A stretch of 13,329 nucleotides of DNA from Acidobacteriota bacterium. Lineage in GTDB: Bacteria > Acidobacteriota > UBA6911. The stretch lies in the NCBI GenBank assembly GCA_023265215.1, contig JAHFUH010000085.1, positions 1-13,329 on the forward strand, in the 5' to 3' direction. Shown piece by piece: positions 5,132-12,566 of this stretch; position 1 is the first letter of the stretch, and every line of letters begins with the position of its first letter. Made by a program: the position numbers and the translations under genes. A model generated the notes under the pieces. It did not search any database, had not been told where the DNA came from, and saw nothing but the letters and a program-made list of their open reading frames with translations.

Positions 5132-7378
5132 TTATGGGATTGTGACTATAAAGGGAATGGCGGGCAGGATTCCCATCGGCGCGCGCTGCCGTCGGGCGAC
5201 TGGATTATCTTTGGCCGACGCTGCCCTTTCTCCTGACATATTGACGATCAGGTTTCCAGCCAAGCCCGGCTTGGCTTTCGCAGCATCACTCTTCAGGACA
5301 AACTCAGCACCTTGCCCGGTCAGCAATGACTCCGAAATCGAGATCCCTTCCGGCGGCTCGATTAATTCGAACTGAACTTTTTCCAATGCCCCAAGAGCAG
5401 GCAACGTAATCCGAACGCGGAGTGTCCCACCGGAAGGCATTTTCAAGGGCAGATCGTTCGTGATTTTCAAGGCCGCCTGACTGGGTCCGCGGCCTGCCGT
5501 TCCGGCGGTCAATTCTGTCGCCGGAACCAGGTGGTGGTAAGCGAATGCCTGCATCCGGTCATCTGCAGGCAGGGCAGTCTTGACGGTTTCATGTCCCTCA
5601 ACATTGGCCCGGCCCTCCAAAATAAAGCTCGCCGGCTCCTTTTGGGCTGTCGGTACCGTCAAGGTGAGTTGTATCTTATCCTGGCCGGCGGGTATCCCTC
5701 TGCCGATCAGAGCAAATCCCTTTGGGGCACTTTTCAGCGACAGCGCAATCTCCCCCGAAAAATCGTCTTTTCTAATGGCATAAACCGTAATGGGAGCATT
5801 GGGCCCTAAAAGAGCATTGACGGCAGATGGCGCGACTCGCAATTCGAAATCGGGTTCCGGAGCACTGATGCGCAGGCGATATCCATATTCCGCCCCGCCC
5901 TTGTGCTGTGCGTCTCTGAGCCAAACATAATAGGTCCCACCGGCGGGCAGCGTTGCGGCAATATAGGAATCCGCGTGGTGAGTCTCAAGCCCAGAGCCCT
6001 TGTCTTCCCAGTCGTCATTGAATGCCAATTGGCGCCCCTTGCTGTCGGTCAGGATGAGCACGGAATCGAGCGGTGAGTCAAGCCGGCGCGCATAGACCTC
6101 CGCAACTACCCTGTCGCCGGCGCTCCCTTTGAAACTGAACACGTCCGAGTCGCCCGGCGGATCGATGCGGCCGTTTACAATGATAGGATGTTTGATTTTC
6201 TGAGGCTTCTTATCTGAATTGTTCGGTTCTTTTTCGAAGCATTCAGGCAGATTATCCAATTTGTACGGCACCGGGTTGGATGCAAGTCCATCCTTGTCTG
6301 TTCGAAACATATAAATTCCCGGATTATTACCGGCATCCATTATCCGGTTGTTCCCGGCGAGGTTCCAGCCCAAAGCCTCAAGTTTGATCCGTGTTCCTAT
6401 GCGGCCACCCAGCGGATAAATGCTCGTGAGAAACGGCAATTCCCCAATTGCGATGCGATAAACGAAGTCTTCGCGACCCCGGTATAGCGCATCCCTGATT
6501 TCGATCCTGTAGTCGCCGTCTTCAGGAATTTCATAGTAAAGAACCGGATCGGGATGGAAGCGAAAGTCATCGCTGTAGGCTACCTCATTGCCGGAGGGAT
6601 CATAAAGTGTCAGGACGGCTTGCAGCCAGCCGGGCACGGCATCGGGCAGGTAGGGAATGAGTGCGCGCGCGCTGACAACGGCAACCAGACGCTGCCCCTT
6701 GCGTGCGGCGAACTGGTATCGATCCACATCCCCAGGCAAATAGGGTTGCTGCTGACGCACTTGCAAGCGATACCGGCCGAAACTGCCCGGGATGAGCTGG
6801 CCGTTCACAACAGCGGGCAGAACGATCTTCGTGGCATCATCTGCATCGGCTTTCGGATTCTTTTCATATAATTCCGGGAGCTGTCCCACACAGAAAACGA
6901 GCGGATTCGATAAACCCAGCGGAGTGCGCAATCTTATTTCCCGCACGCCGGGCTCCGCGTCCGATGCAAGTGCAACCTGAACTCGGACCTTTTGAGAAAT
7001 GGCAGGATTGGCGTTCCTATTGAGATTTGCTGCAATCTTCTCCCTTATTCCTTCAATTTCCTTCTGGACGGCGGCATCATTCCCCTTCTTTTGCAGCTCC
7101 TGTATCTGGTCCCTCAGCTCGGTAATTCGAGTGGACGGCAGTGGCTTGTCAAGTTCAAGCACCTTGGCCTGTATGCCTCCACCCGACATTAATGAACCGC
7201 TGACGTTATCAAGAAATTCCCCGAACACTTCGACTTCAAGTGTGTCGCCCTGCCGGCCGCCGGCAGGGTAAACATAACCGATGTGGGGCGCATTCTGCTG
7301 GGATCGCACGGGCAGGACAAAGAAAAGCGCCAGGCAAGCGACTACGATCACTCGATGGGAGAGCGCAGTTGTGTTCAC
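5132..7378 (-). CDS. Secreted PPC-domain (bacterial pre-peptidase C-terminal) protein
   Basis: A 748-residue exported protein of unknown activity. The Sec signal peptide (VIVVACLALFFVLPVRSQ, to about residue 26) is followed by an IPT/TIG-like beta module (PHIGYVYPAGGRQGDTLEVEVFG reads like one). A charged helical, probably coiled-coil insert spans about 84-118. Two PPC-like beta-sandwiches lie near 185-312 and 380-507; the second has the classic FEKEPNN opening, DSDVFSF and GTYYVWLRDA strands. Further beta-rich sequence runs to the end. No catalytic motif was found, so a binding or scaffold role at the cell surface or in the periplasm is likely. The start is GTG 7378, with AAGGAG five bases upstream. 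Its GTGA overlaps the TGA of the DUF1501 gene, implying translational coupling. It is the last gene of the three-gene cluster. Confidence 0.85.
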   Translation of the reverse strand: MNTTALSHRVIVVACLALFFVLPVRSQQNAPHIGYVYPAGGRQGDTLEVEVFGEFLDNVSGSLMSGGGIQAKVLELDKPLPSTRITELRDQIQELQKKGNDAAVQKEIEGIREKIAANLNRNANPAISQKVRVQVALASDAEPGVREIRLRTPLGLSNPLVFCVGQLPELYEKNPKADADDATKIVLPAVVNGQLIPGSFGRYRLQVRQQQPYLPGDVDRYQFAARKGQRLVAVVSARALIPYLPDAVPGWLQAVLTLYDPSGNEVAYSDDFRFHPDPVLYYEIPEDGDYRIEIRDALYRGREDFVYRIAIGELPFLTSIYPLGGRIGTRIKLEALGWNLAGNNRIMDAGNNPGIYMFRTDKDGLASNPVPYKLDNLPECFEKEPNNSDKKPQKIKHPIIVNGRIDPPGDSDVFSFKGSAGDRVVAEVYARRLDSPLDSVLILTDSKGRQLAFNDDWEDKGSGLETHHADSYIAATLPAGGTYYVWLRDAQHKGGAEYGYRLRISAPEPDFELRVAPSAVNALLGPNAPITVYAIRKDDFSGEIALSLKSAPKGFALIGRGIPAGQDKIQLTLTVPTAQKEPASFILEGRANVEGHETVKTALPADDRMQAFAYHHLVPATELTAGTAGRGPSQAALKITNDLPLKMPSGGTLRVRITLPALGALEKVQFELIEPPEGISISESLLTGQGAEFVLKSDAAKAKPGLAGNLIVNMSGERAASAKDNPVARRQRAPMGILPAIPFIVTIP

Positions 7379-8685
7379 AGGATCTCCTTCAGCAACCCGC
7401 CCATCTTTACGCCCTCAGAAGCATCCGGCATTACGTGCACCTGCAGTCCGTCCGGATGCGGCAGCTTTTCGTCGGGATCAATCCCAAGCAGCATATACAT
7501 GCTCCCGATCAAATCGACCGGGTACACGGGACGCTCCTTTACTTGCTCTCCACGTTCATCCGAAGCTCCAACAATATGCCCGCCCTTGAATCCACCACCT
7601 GCGACCACAGCCGAAAAAACATCGCCCCAATGGCCACGACCGCCGTTCCACGGCGCTTCCCACTGGATTCGCGGAGTTCTGCCGAATTCGCCGCTCCACC
7701 ATAGGATCGTGCTTTCCAGAAGACCGCGATCAGACAAATCCTCAAGCAAAGCCGACATCCCTTGATCCATCTGCGGCAATTTCTGGCGCATGGTCTGAAA
7801 ATGCTGCCTGTGCGTGTCCCATCCTTGGGAGTTGATCGTAATGAATGGTATCCCATTCTCTACCAGCCGCCGCGCCGCGAGGCACGATTGCCCAAACGTG
7901 TTGCGGCCGTATCGATCTCTCATTTCATTTTTTTCCAGAGAAAGATCAAAGACCTTGCCCGAGTCGCCGAGAATCAGCCCATAAGCCTCCTCCTCGGTCC
8001 GGGTGAATGCCTGCAGCAATGAATTGTTTCCGATCACTTGCCCCAGGGTATCCATTTTGTGGAGCAATTCGCGCCTGTCCTGCTGCCGTTTGTCGGAGAT
8101 GTTTTGGGAGACAACGCCTTCCACAGCAAAGCGGCTCTGCGCGGGATCCCCTCCGGTGGCAAAGGGCTTGTAGCGCGAACCAAGAAATCCGGCCTCTGAA
8201 AATCTTCCCTGAAGCTGTGTTAAGACAATGTATGGAGGTATCAATCCGTTGTAGCCTGCGTTGTATCCTTTGAACAATGAGACTACGGAGCCGACGCCGG
8301 GAAAGGTATCGCGCCCGCCGGGCATCCGGCCGGTTTGAACAATGTAAGAGGCCGTCTCGTGAGCATTCACACCATGCGTCATGCTGCGAATAATGGAATA
8401 TTTATCGGCCTGTTTAGCCAGAAGCGGGAGCAGTTCACTAATGACGATTCCGTTCACGTTGGTGGGAATGGGCTTGTCCAGCGGACCGCAGTAGTCGTAA
8501 CCTGCCGCAGGTTTTGGATCGAACATATCCAGATGAGCCGGGCCACCCCACATCCAGATTTGGATAACAGATTTGGCCTTTGCCGGCCGCGCAGCGTTTT
8601 GCGCATGAAGGCAAAGGCTGTCGGCCAGAAGCAGTCCCGCCGCCCCATAAAAAGTCCGGCATATTACTTCGCGTCTGGAAATCAT
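7375..8685 (-). CDS. DUF1501 protein with Tat signal, alkaline-phosphatase/sulfatase-like fold
   Basis: A 436-residue protein predicted to be exported folded through the Tat pathway: MISRREVICRTFYGAAGLLLADSLCLHAQ carries the twin arginines, hydrophobic stretch and AxA-like end. The body has the family landmarks: IQIWMWGGPAHLDMFDPKP, IIRSMTHGVNAHETA, INSQGWDTHRQHF, TILWWSGEFGRTPRI, HWGDVFSAVVAGGGFKGG and a C-terminal PVYPVDLIGSMYMLLGIDP. The His/Asp-rich motifs suggest a metal centre as in the alkaline phosphatase superfamily, but the reaction is unproven. I start it at ATG 8685, which puts the Tat motif at the N-terminus. The open frame runs 31 codons further upstream, but those are translated inverted repeat (8692-8743). 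The ribosome binding site is weak. It follows the DUF1549 gene by 67 bases and overlaps the PPC gene by 4. Confidence 0.9.
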   Translation of the reverse strand: MISRREVICRTFYGAAGLLLADSLCLHAQNAARPAKAKSVIQIWMWGGPAHLDMFDPKPAAGYDYCGPLDKPIPTNVNGIVISELLPLLAKQADKYSIIRSMTHGVNAHETASYIVQTGRMPGGRDTFPGVGSVVSLFKGYNAGYNGLIPPYIVLTQLQGRFSEAGFLGSRYKPFATGGDPAQSRFAVEGVVSQNISDKRQQDRRELLHKMDTLGQVIGNNSLLQAFTRTEEEAYGLILGDSGKVFDLSLEKNEMRDRYGRNTFGQSCLAARRLVENGIPFITINSQGWDTHRQHFQTMRQKLPQMDQGMSALLEDLSDRGLLESTILWWSGEFGRTPRIQWEAPWNGGRGHWGDVFSAVVAGGGFKGGHIVGASDERGEQVKERPVYPVDLIGSMYMLLGIDPDEKLPHPDGLQVHVMPDASEGVKMGGLLKEIL

Positions 8686-8691
8686 AATCTT

Positions 8692-8743
8692 ATTTACGAT
8701 TGACGACTTAAAAATAACACATCCCAAATCGTCAATCGTAAAT
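8692..8743. repeat. 15-bp perfect inverted repeat between DUF1549 and DUF1501 genes
   Basis: ATTTACGATTGACGA (8692-8706) and its exact reverse complement (8729-8743) enclose a 22-base loop. One extra CGTAAAT unit follows at 8744-8750. It fills the 67-base gap between two cluster genes. Translated, it gives the RFTIDDLG...KSSIVN peptide often seen as a spurious extension in uncultured-bacterium ORFs, which marks it as a dispersed intergenic repeat. In the mRNA it would form a strong stem a few bases before the DUF1501 start. Confidence 0.8.
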
Positions 8744-8752
8744 CGTAAATTG

Positions 8753-10321
8753 TCAGTGGCGGCAGATAAATTCTGCACCGTTGATCAAAGCCCAAACGAT
8801 ATCCACCAAAGCCTCACGCTTATTCCCGGTATATGTTTGATAATATGCAGCAGCCTTCTTGACCTCTGCATCTGTGGGATAGCGTGAGAGAATTGTCAGG
8901 TAGAGATCATTTATGAGCGCCTGTCCGCCGCCCGGTTGTTTCAGTAGAGCCAAGAGCCTGGGGCCCTGTTCAATTTTTCGCTCGATGTGACTTGAATTCA
9001 GCATATGCAGCCGCTGTGCGGCCGTGGGCGCATTATTGCGCTCCAACTCCAAGCCCGTATCGCGCGGCGGGCGGCCAAACGTCTCAAAAAAAGGACTGGT
9101 GATGCTCGCGTCCGCCAGCGCAATCGAACGCCGGTTTTCCGGAATGAAAGTGAAAGGCTCCGGGATAGCACTCGAATACTGTTCGGTTGTGCCCGTAATT
9201 TGGTCCAAAGCGTCGATGAGCACCTCCGCTTCAAGCCTTCGAAGCGGGTAGAAAGCGAAATTGCTTTCGGCTGTTGCGCTGTCGGATGCAGGGATTGAAG
9301 AGAGCTGATACGTCTCTGAATTCAAGATCAGCCGATATAGGCTCTTCAAGTCGTAGTGAGACTGGATTAATTCCTGCTCAAGACAGGACAGCAGTTCAGG
9401 ATTTACGGGCTGGTTATCCGGACGAATGTCGTCCGGCTCATGAATAATGCCGCGGCCCAACAACCACGACCAGACCCGGTTGGCAATATTGCGCGTAAAC
9501 CACGGGTTCTTGGGATCAATTAACCAATCAGCAAAGATCTCACGAGGATCCCGGTCCGGCAAAATGCGCGCCGGTTTACCATCGGGAAAACCTGCGTTTG
9601 ATAAATTTTTCTGTGCGGACCCTTCCGACCAGATTACGATTTCTTCCTTCCACTCGGCAGTCGATTTGTATGCAATCTGCGAAAAGAACGCAGCCATATC
9701 GGACCACCGGGCCTCCGGCCATTTTTCCGCCCGCGCTCCCATGAAAGTCAATGCGACTGCTTGCGCAATGACCTTCGGTTCTTTTTTTCGCACCGCACGA
9801 TAAAAATTTACCGCTGGAACTCGAAAGTTGCTGCCGCTTGCTGTGAGGATTTCCCGCACGAATTGGTCGTACGGCATATTCTGCTTGATTGCAGTTCGAA
9901 TCCATCGATGGTAGGCCTGCACCGCATTGGGCCACAGGTTCACCGGGAATTCGGACTTGACCCGCAGCAGGTCACTCCACTTCATCGCCCAGTAGTCGGC
10001 AAACTCCTCCCGTCCCAGAAGACGATCGATCAGGGCGCCTCGCTTGTTCGGATCTCTATCGGACAAGAAATCCTTTGCTTCCTGCTCGCCGGGCAATGTC
10101 CCGATCACATCAAGATAAACCCGGTGGATAAAAACCGCGTCGGAACAGGGATGCGCAGGCTGCACACCAAGCATTTTCAATCTGGCAAAAACAAGGTCAT
10201 CAATCTTGCCTCGCGGAACAGCAGCAGCGGGGATTTCAAAAGGATTTTGTGGAGATTGAGATGCAGCCGGCTTGATGACTAACATCAAGAGCAGGATCGC
10301 CCAACCCGTCGATTTCTGCAT
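8753..10321 (-). CDS. DUF1549/DUF1553 domain protein, secreted
   Basis: A 522-residue protein and first gene of the exported cluster. The Sec signal peptide is MQKSTGWAILLLMLVIKPAASQS. The DUF1549 part (about 35-260) shows IHRVYLDVIGTLPGEQEAKDFLSDRDPNKRGALIDRLLG and WAMKWSDLLRVKS. The DUF1553 part (about 265-515) shows REIFADWLIDPKNPWFTRNIANRVWSWLLGRGI, LRRLEAEVLIDALDQITG and a final LNSSHIERKI...LYLTILSRYPTDAE. It lacks the cytochrome-like CxxCH region that often precedes DUF1549 in planctomycetes, so it is a short form. These families regularly sit beside DUF1501 genes and are presumed to work together outside the membrane; their activity is unknown. ATG 10321 has GGAG six bases upstream. 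The reading frame extends 16 codons further, but without a better start. Confidence 0.9.
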   Translation of the reverse strand: MQKSTGWAILLLMLVIKPAASQSPQNPFEIPAAAVPRGKIDDLVFARLKMLGVQPAHPCSDAVFIHRVYLDVIGTLPGEQEAKDFLSDRDPNKRGALIDRLLGREEFADYWAMKWSDLLRVKSEFPVNLWPNAVQAYHRWIRTAIKQNMPYDQFVREILTASGSNFRVPAVNFYRAVRKKEPKVIAQAVALTFMGARAEKWPEARWSDMAAFFSQIAYKSTAEWKEEIVIWSEGSAQKNLSNAGFPDGKPARILPDRDPREIFADWLIDPKNPWFTRNIANRVWSWLLGRGIIHEPDDIRPDNQPVNPELLSCLEQELIQSHYDLKSLYRLILNSETYQLSSIPASDSATAESNFAFYPLRRLEAEVLIDALDQITGTTEQYSSAIPEPFTFIPENRRSIALADASITSPFFETFGRPPRDTGLELERNNAPTAAQRLHMLNSSHIERKIEQGPRLLALLKQPGGGQALINDLYLTILSRYPTDAEVKKAAAYYQTYTGNKREALVDIVWALINGAEFICRH

Positions 10322-10409
10322 TGGCCGCTCCGAAAAGGCTGATGATCTGGTAGAATATATCGAAATCAAACATATAAACCAGTGTTTTAATTGGTGGGCA
10401 ACTGGAAAA

Positions 10410-10448
10410 GCTGGACGCGAAATACGCGGATCACGCGGAAAAACGCGG
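10410..10448. repeat. ACGCG-periodic repeat, copy 1
   Basis: ACGCG recurs at 10415, 10424, 10433 and 10443, a 9-10 base period, in an otherwise AT-rich gap between the divergent DUF1549 and RidA genes. Bases 10410-10432 match the reverse complement of 12544-12566 at 21 of 23 positions. It looks like a dispersed intergenic repeat. The gap 10322-10478 must also hold both divergent promoters, but none could be placed securely. Confidence 0.55.
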
Positions 10449-10478
10449 CAAATAAAATATTATTATTGGAGCTGGCGA

Positions 10479-11585
10479 ATGTGCCCGTGTGAAGTACGCT
10501 GCCATCTTGGTCCGCTGGCCAAAGAAATGTTCATCCTCTGCCGGCCGGACGCGGCAGAAAGAGATATTGCCGGACAGACTGAATCCGTCTACCGCATTCT
10601 TTGCGATGCTGTTCAGCAGGAGGGAGGCTCCGATGAACACGTTTTGCGGGAGACGGTGTTTTTCCGGAGCATTCAAAGGGATCTCGGACCTTTTCATAAA
10701 ATACGGAGGATAAATATATCCTATGCGCCCGCCGCCACTTTTGTTGAGCAAACTCCTGCAAATGAGAGCGCGCTGATTGAGGTACTGGCTTATGCTCTCA
10801 TCCCCAGGTCTGGTTCACTTGACAGCCATTCCGTAGCTCAGTTCAGACGAGTATTCCTGCTGGGCGGCTTCAAGCATGTTTTTCTTTCAAATATCTGCGG
10901 GCTTCCCGGGAATGCCGAGGATGAGGCTCACAGCATGTTCAAGGCGGCAGGGGAACGGCTTCAGGAAGAAAGACTCAGCTTTCGGGATGTAATCCGAACC
11001 TGGATTCATCTCCGTGACATCGATCGTGACTATGAGGAATTGAACCGTGGGCGAACCAGGTATTTTCGAGAACAAGGTCTCGCTTTGCTGCCTGCCAGCA
11101 CCGGGATAGGAGGGACGCCTCCCCTTCAAACGCAGAGAATGTGTTTGAGCCTTTATGCAATGGAGCGCGGCGGCGGTGAAATCCATAGCATGTCCACCCC
11201 GACTTTGAATGAAGCCTGGATGTATGGCTCCGACTTTTCCAGAGGCGTCAAAGTCGTCGGTGGCAACGGAGTTAACCTGTTCATATCTGGGACCGCAAGC
11301 GTTGATGAAAAAGGGAGGACCGTCCATGAAAATGATTTTGAGGCTCAGGCCGAACGGATGATCTTCAATATTTCGACCCTGCTCGAAAACCAGAACGCAT
11401 CATGGCGCGACGTGGTCTCGGCAATTACTTATCTCAAAGATCCCGCCGACGCGCAGTGTCTCCTGGAGGTTTTCAAAAGAAGGGATATTGTTGGATTTCC
11501 AAACGTAATTGTCCAGGCGATCGTGTGCCGCCCCGATCTGCTGTGCGAAATGGAAGCGATCGCGATTCTGCCTCTGAGTCCTTAA
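10479..11585 (+). CDS. Two-domain RidA/YjgF-like (chorismatase-fold) protein
   Basis: A 368-residue cytosolic protein. An N-terminal region with RidA-like strands (ESVYRILCDAV, then ISYAPAATFVEQTPA) is followed by a second, better conserved part. That part contains IHLRDIDRDYEELNRGRTRYF, PASTGIGG, NEAWMYGSDFSRG, NLFISGTASVDEKGRTVH, NISTLLENQNASWRDVVSAITYLKD and a C-terminal CRPDLLCEMEAIAILP. Arg near 351 matches the arginine that RidA enzymes use to bind the substrate carboxylate. Single-domain RidA deaminates reactive enamines/imines; the longer relatives include chorismate-cleaving enzymes. Either activity is possible and the substrate is unknown. ATG 10479 follows GGAG by 7 bases. The frame is open back to 10272, but that would overlap the DUF1549 start and run through the ACGCG repeat. 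Its stop overlaps the convergent binding-protein stop. Confidence 0.82.
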   Translation: MCPCEVRCHLGPLAKEMFILCRPDAAERDIAGQTESVYRILCDAVQQEGGSDEHVLRETVFFRSIQRDLGPFHKIRRINISYAPAATFVEQTPANESALIEVLAYALIPRSGSLDSHSVAQFRRVFLLGGFKHVFLSNICGLPGNAEDEAHSMFKAAGERLQEERLSFRDVIRTWIHLRDIDRDYEELNRGRTRYFREQGLALLPASTGIGGTPPLQTQRMCLSLYAMERGGGEIHSMSTPTLNEAWMYGSDFSRGVKVVGGNGVNLFISGTASVDEKGRTVHENDFEAQAERMIFNISTLLENQNASWRDVVSAITYLKDPADAQCLLEVFKRRDIVGFPNVIVQAIVCRPDLLCEMEAIAILPLSP

Positions 11586-12427
11586 TCTTTCGCGTTATTG
11601 TGGCGGCCGGCGGGCCACCACGCCTGCTGATCGAAATCAGGATAGCGAAAAGCCCGAATGCGCGCCTGTGTCGCCGGGGCGATCAGGAAATCCTGGAAAG
11701 CTCTTGCTCCGTCCGCGTTTACGCCCTCCACTTTTTTCGTGTTCACAATAATCGAGACCATCATCCGCTGAAAAATGGGATCTCCAACGACGAGCGGTGC
11801 AAGATCGATCGGGCCCTGGCGTTTCAGTCTCAAAAATGGCGGCAAACCCCAAAGAACATATGCGTGTTTTTCCGCTGCGTCCCGTGCCGCCTTCTGTCCT
11901 TCCGATTTGAGATCGAGATGCCAGCTGCCCTTTTCATGGACATTGGCACTGGTCCAGAGAATCTCCTCGAGGTACTTCGCACCGGCGCTGTTGTTCACAA
12001 GGAATGGTGACTTACCGGCTGCGATGCGGCGAAATGCTTCCGCCGCATTGGTCAGGCCACGAACGTGCGCCGGGTCTGCCGAAGGCCCCAGCAACACCAT
12101 CTGGTTTGCGAACACCGGATGCGGCCATAATCCAAGCCCGGCGGTAACAAATGGCTCAGTGCCTTCATGGCCGTAATGCGCGATCACAAGATCGGCCTTC
12201 CCTTCCCGGGCGACACTAAATGGGTCATTGCCGGTATACACGATTTCTGCCCGCAGCCCGGTCTGCTTCTGAAATTCCGGCAACAGCGGCCTAAGCAGCT
12301 CATCCGGAACATTGACAAGCGCCAGGCGAACGGAGCCGCCTTCGGAGAAAACCGGAGGCGTGGTTATTAGCGGGCTGCAAACCAGCAGGAACAGAGCAAT
12401 CAATATAGAACTAATTCTAAGCTTCAC
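11582..12427 (-). CDS. Extracytoplasmic solute-binding protein, TupA/ModA-like
   Basis: A 281-residue periplasmic or lipid-free exported binding protein. The signal peptide is VKLRISSILIALFLLVCSPLITTPPVFS. The mature part follows the type-2 binding-protein plan seen in tungstate/molybdate receptors: LLPEFQKQTGLRAEIVYTGNDPFSVAREGKADLVIAHYG, then ANQMVLLGPSADPAHVRG with AEAFRRIA, and a hinge-return region ending in PATQARIRAF. The GDDSGT-type motif that lines the anion site in TupA is replaced by FLVNNSAGAKYLE, so the ligand may not be an oxyanion. No permease or ATPase is adjacent, so it is an orphan in this window. I prefer GTG 12427 with GAGG eight bases upstream over the ATG 16 codons earlier, because the signal peptide then begins correctly. 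It shares TTAA with the convergent RidA stop. Confidence 0.82.
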   Translation of the reverse strand: MKLRISSILIALFLLVCSPLITTPPVFSEGGSVRLALVNVPDELLRPLLPEFQKQTGLRAEIVYTGNDPFSVAREGKADLVIAHYGHEGTEPFVTAGLGLWPHPVFANQMVLLGPSADPAHVRGLTNAAEAFRRIAAGKSPFLVNNSAGAKYLEEILWTSANVHEKGSWHLDLKSEGQKAARDAAEKHAYVLWGLPPFLRLKRQGPIDLAPLVVGDPIFQRMMVSIIVNTKKVEGVNADGARAFQDFLIAPATQARIRAFRYPDFDQQAWWPAGRHNNAKD

Positions 12428-12436
12428 GGTTTCTTC

Positions 12437-12489
12437 CTCGATATTCAATGTCCGGCAGACTTGTACCACAATCACGACTGAATATCGAG
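12437..12489. repeat. 11-bp perfect inverted repeat overlapping a ribosome binding site
   Basis: CTCGATATTCA (12437-12447) and TGAATATCGAG (12479-12489) are exact reverse complements with a 31-base loop. In the minus-strand transcript the second arm ends in GAG, which is part of the GAGGAAG ribosome binding site (12433-12439) of the solute-binding gene. A hairpin here could partly mask that site, or bind a dimeric regulator. Confidence 0.55.
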
Positions 12490-12543
12490 AAATGGATTCA
12501 GCTCACGAAGCAGTACCGACAAGTTGTTATTTATATTCGAGTT

Positions 12544-12566
12544 GTTCCGCGTATTCCGCGTCCAGC
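12544..12566. repeat. ACGCG-periodic repeat, copy 2 (inverted)
   Basis: This is the reverse complement of 10410-10432 at 21 of 23 bases, with CGCG cores 9 bases apart. It ends one base before the stop codon of the hydrolase gene, so it is strictly intergenic. Confidence 0.55.

Noticed and set aside
8686..8778. N-terminal extension of the DUF1501 protein
   Set aside because: The 31 extra codons are translated inverted repeat, and the Tat motif belongs at the N-terminus, so ATG 8685 is the better start.
9761..10282. Plus-strand open frame of 173 codons within the DUF1549 gene
   Set aside because: It is antisense to well-conserved DUF1549 sequence, has no recognisable family, and is best explained as a shadow.
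10272..10478. Upstream extension of the RidA-like protein
   Set aside because: It overlaps the divergent DUF1549 start, runs through the ACGCG repeat and the AT-rich promoter gap, and shows no family similarity before ATG 10479.
10410..12566. Insertion sequence or composite transposon bounded by the 23-base inverted repeats
   Set aside because: There is no transposase in between and I saw no target-site duplication. The repeat contains ACGCG periodicity typical of dispersed intergenic repeats, so it is kept only as a finding.
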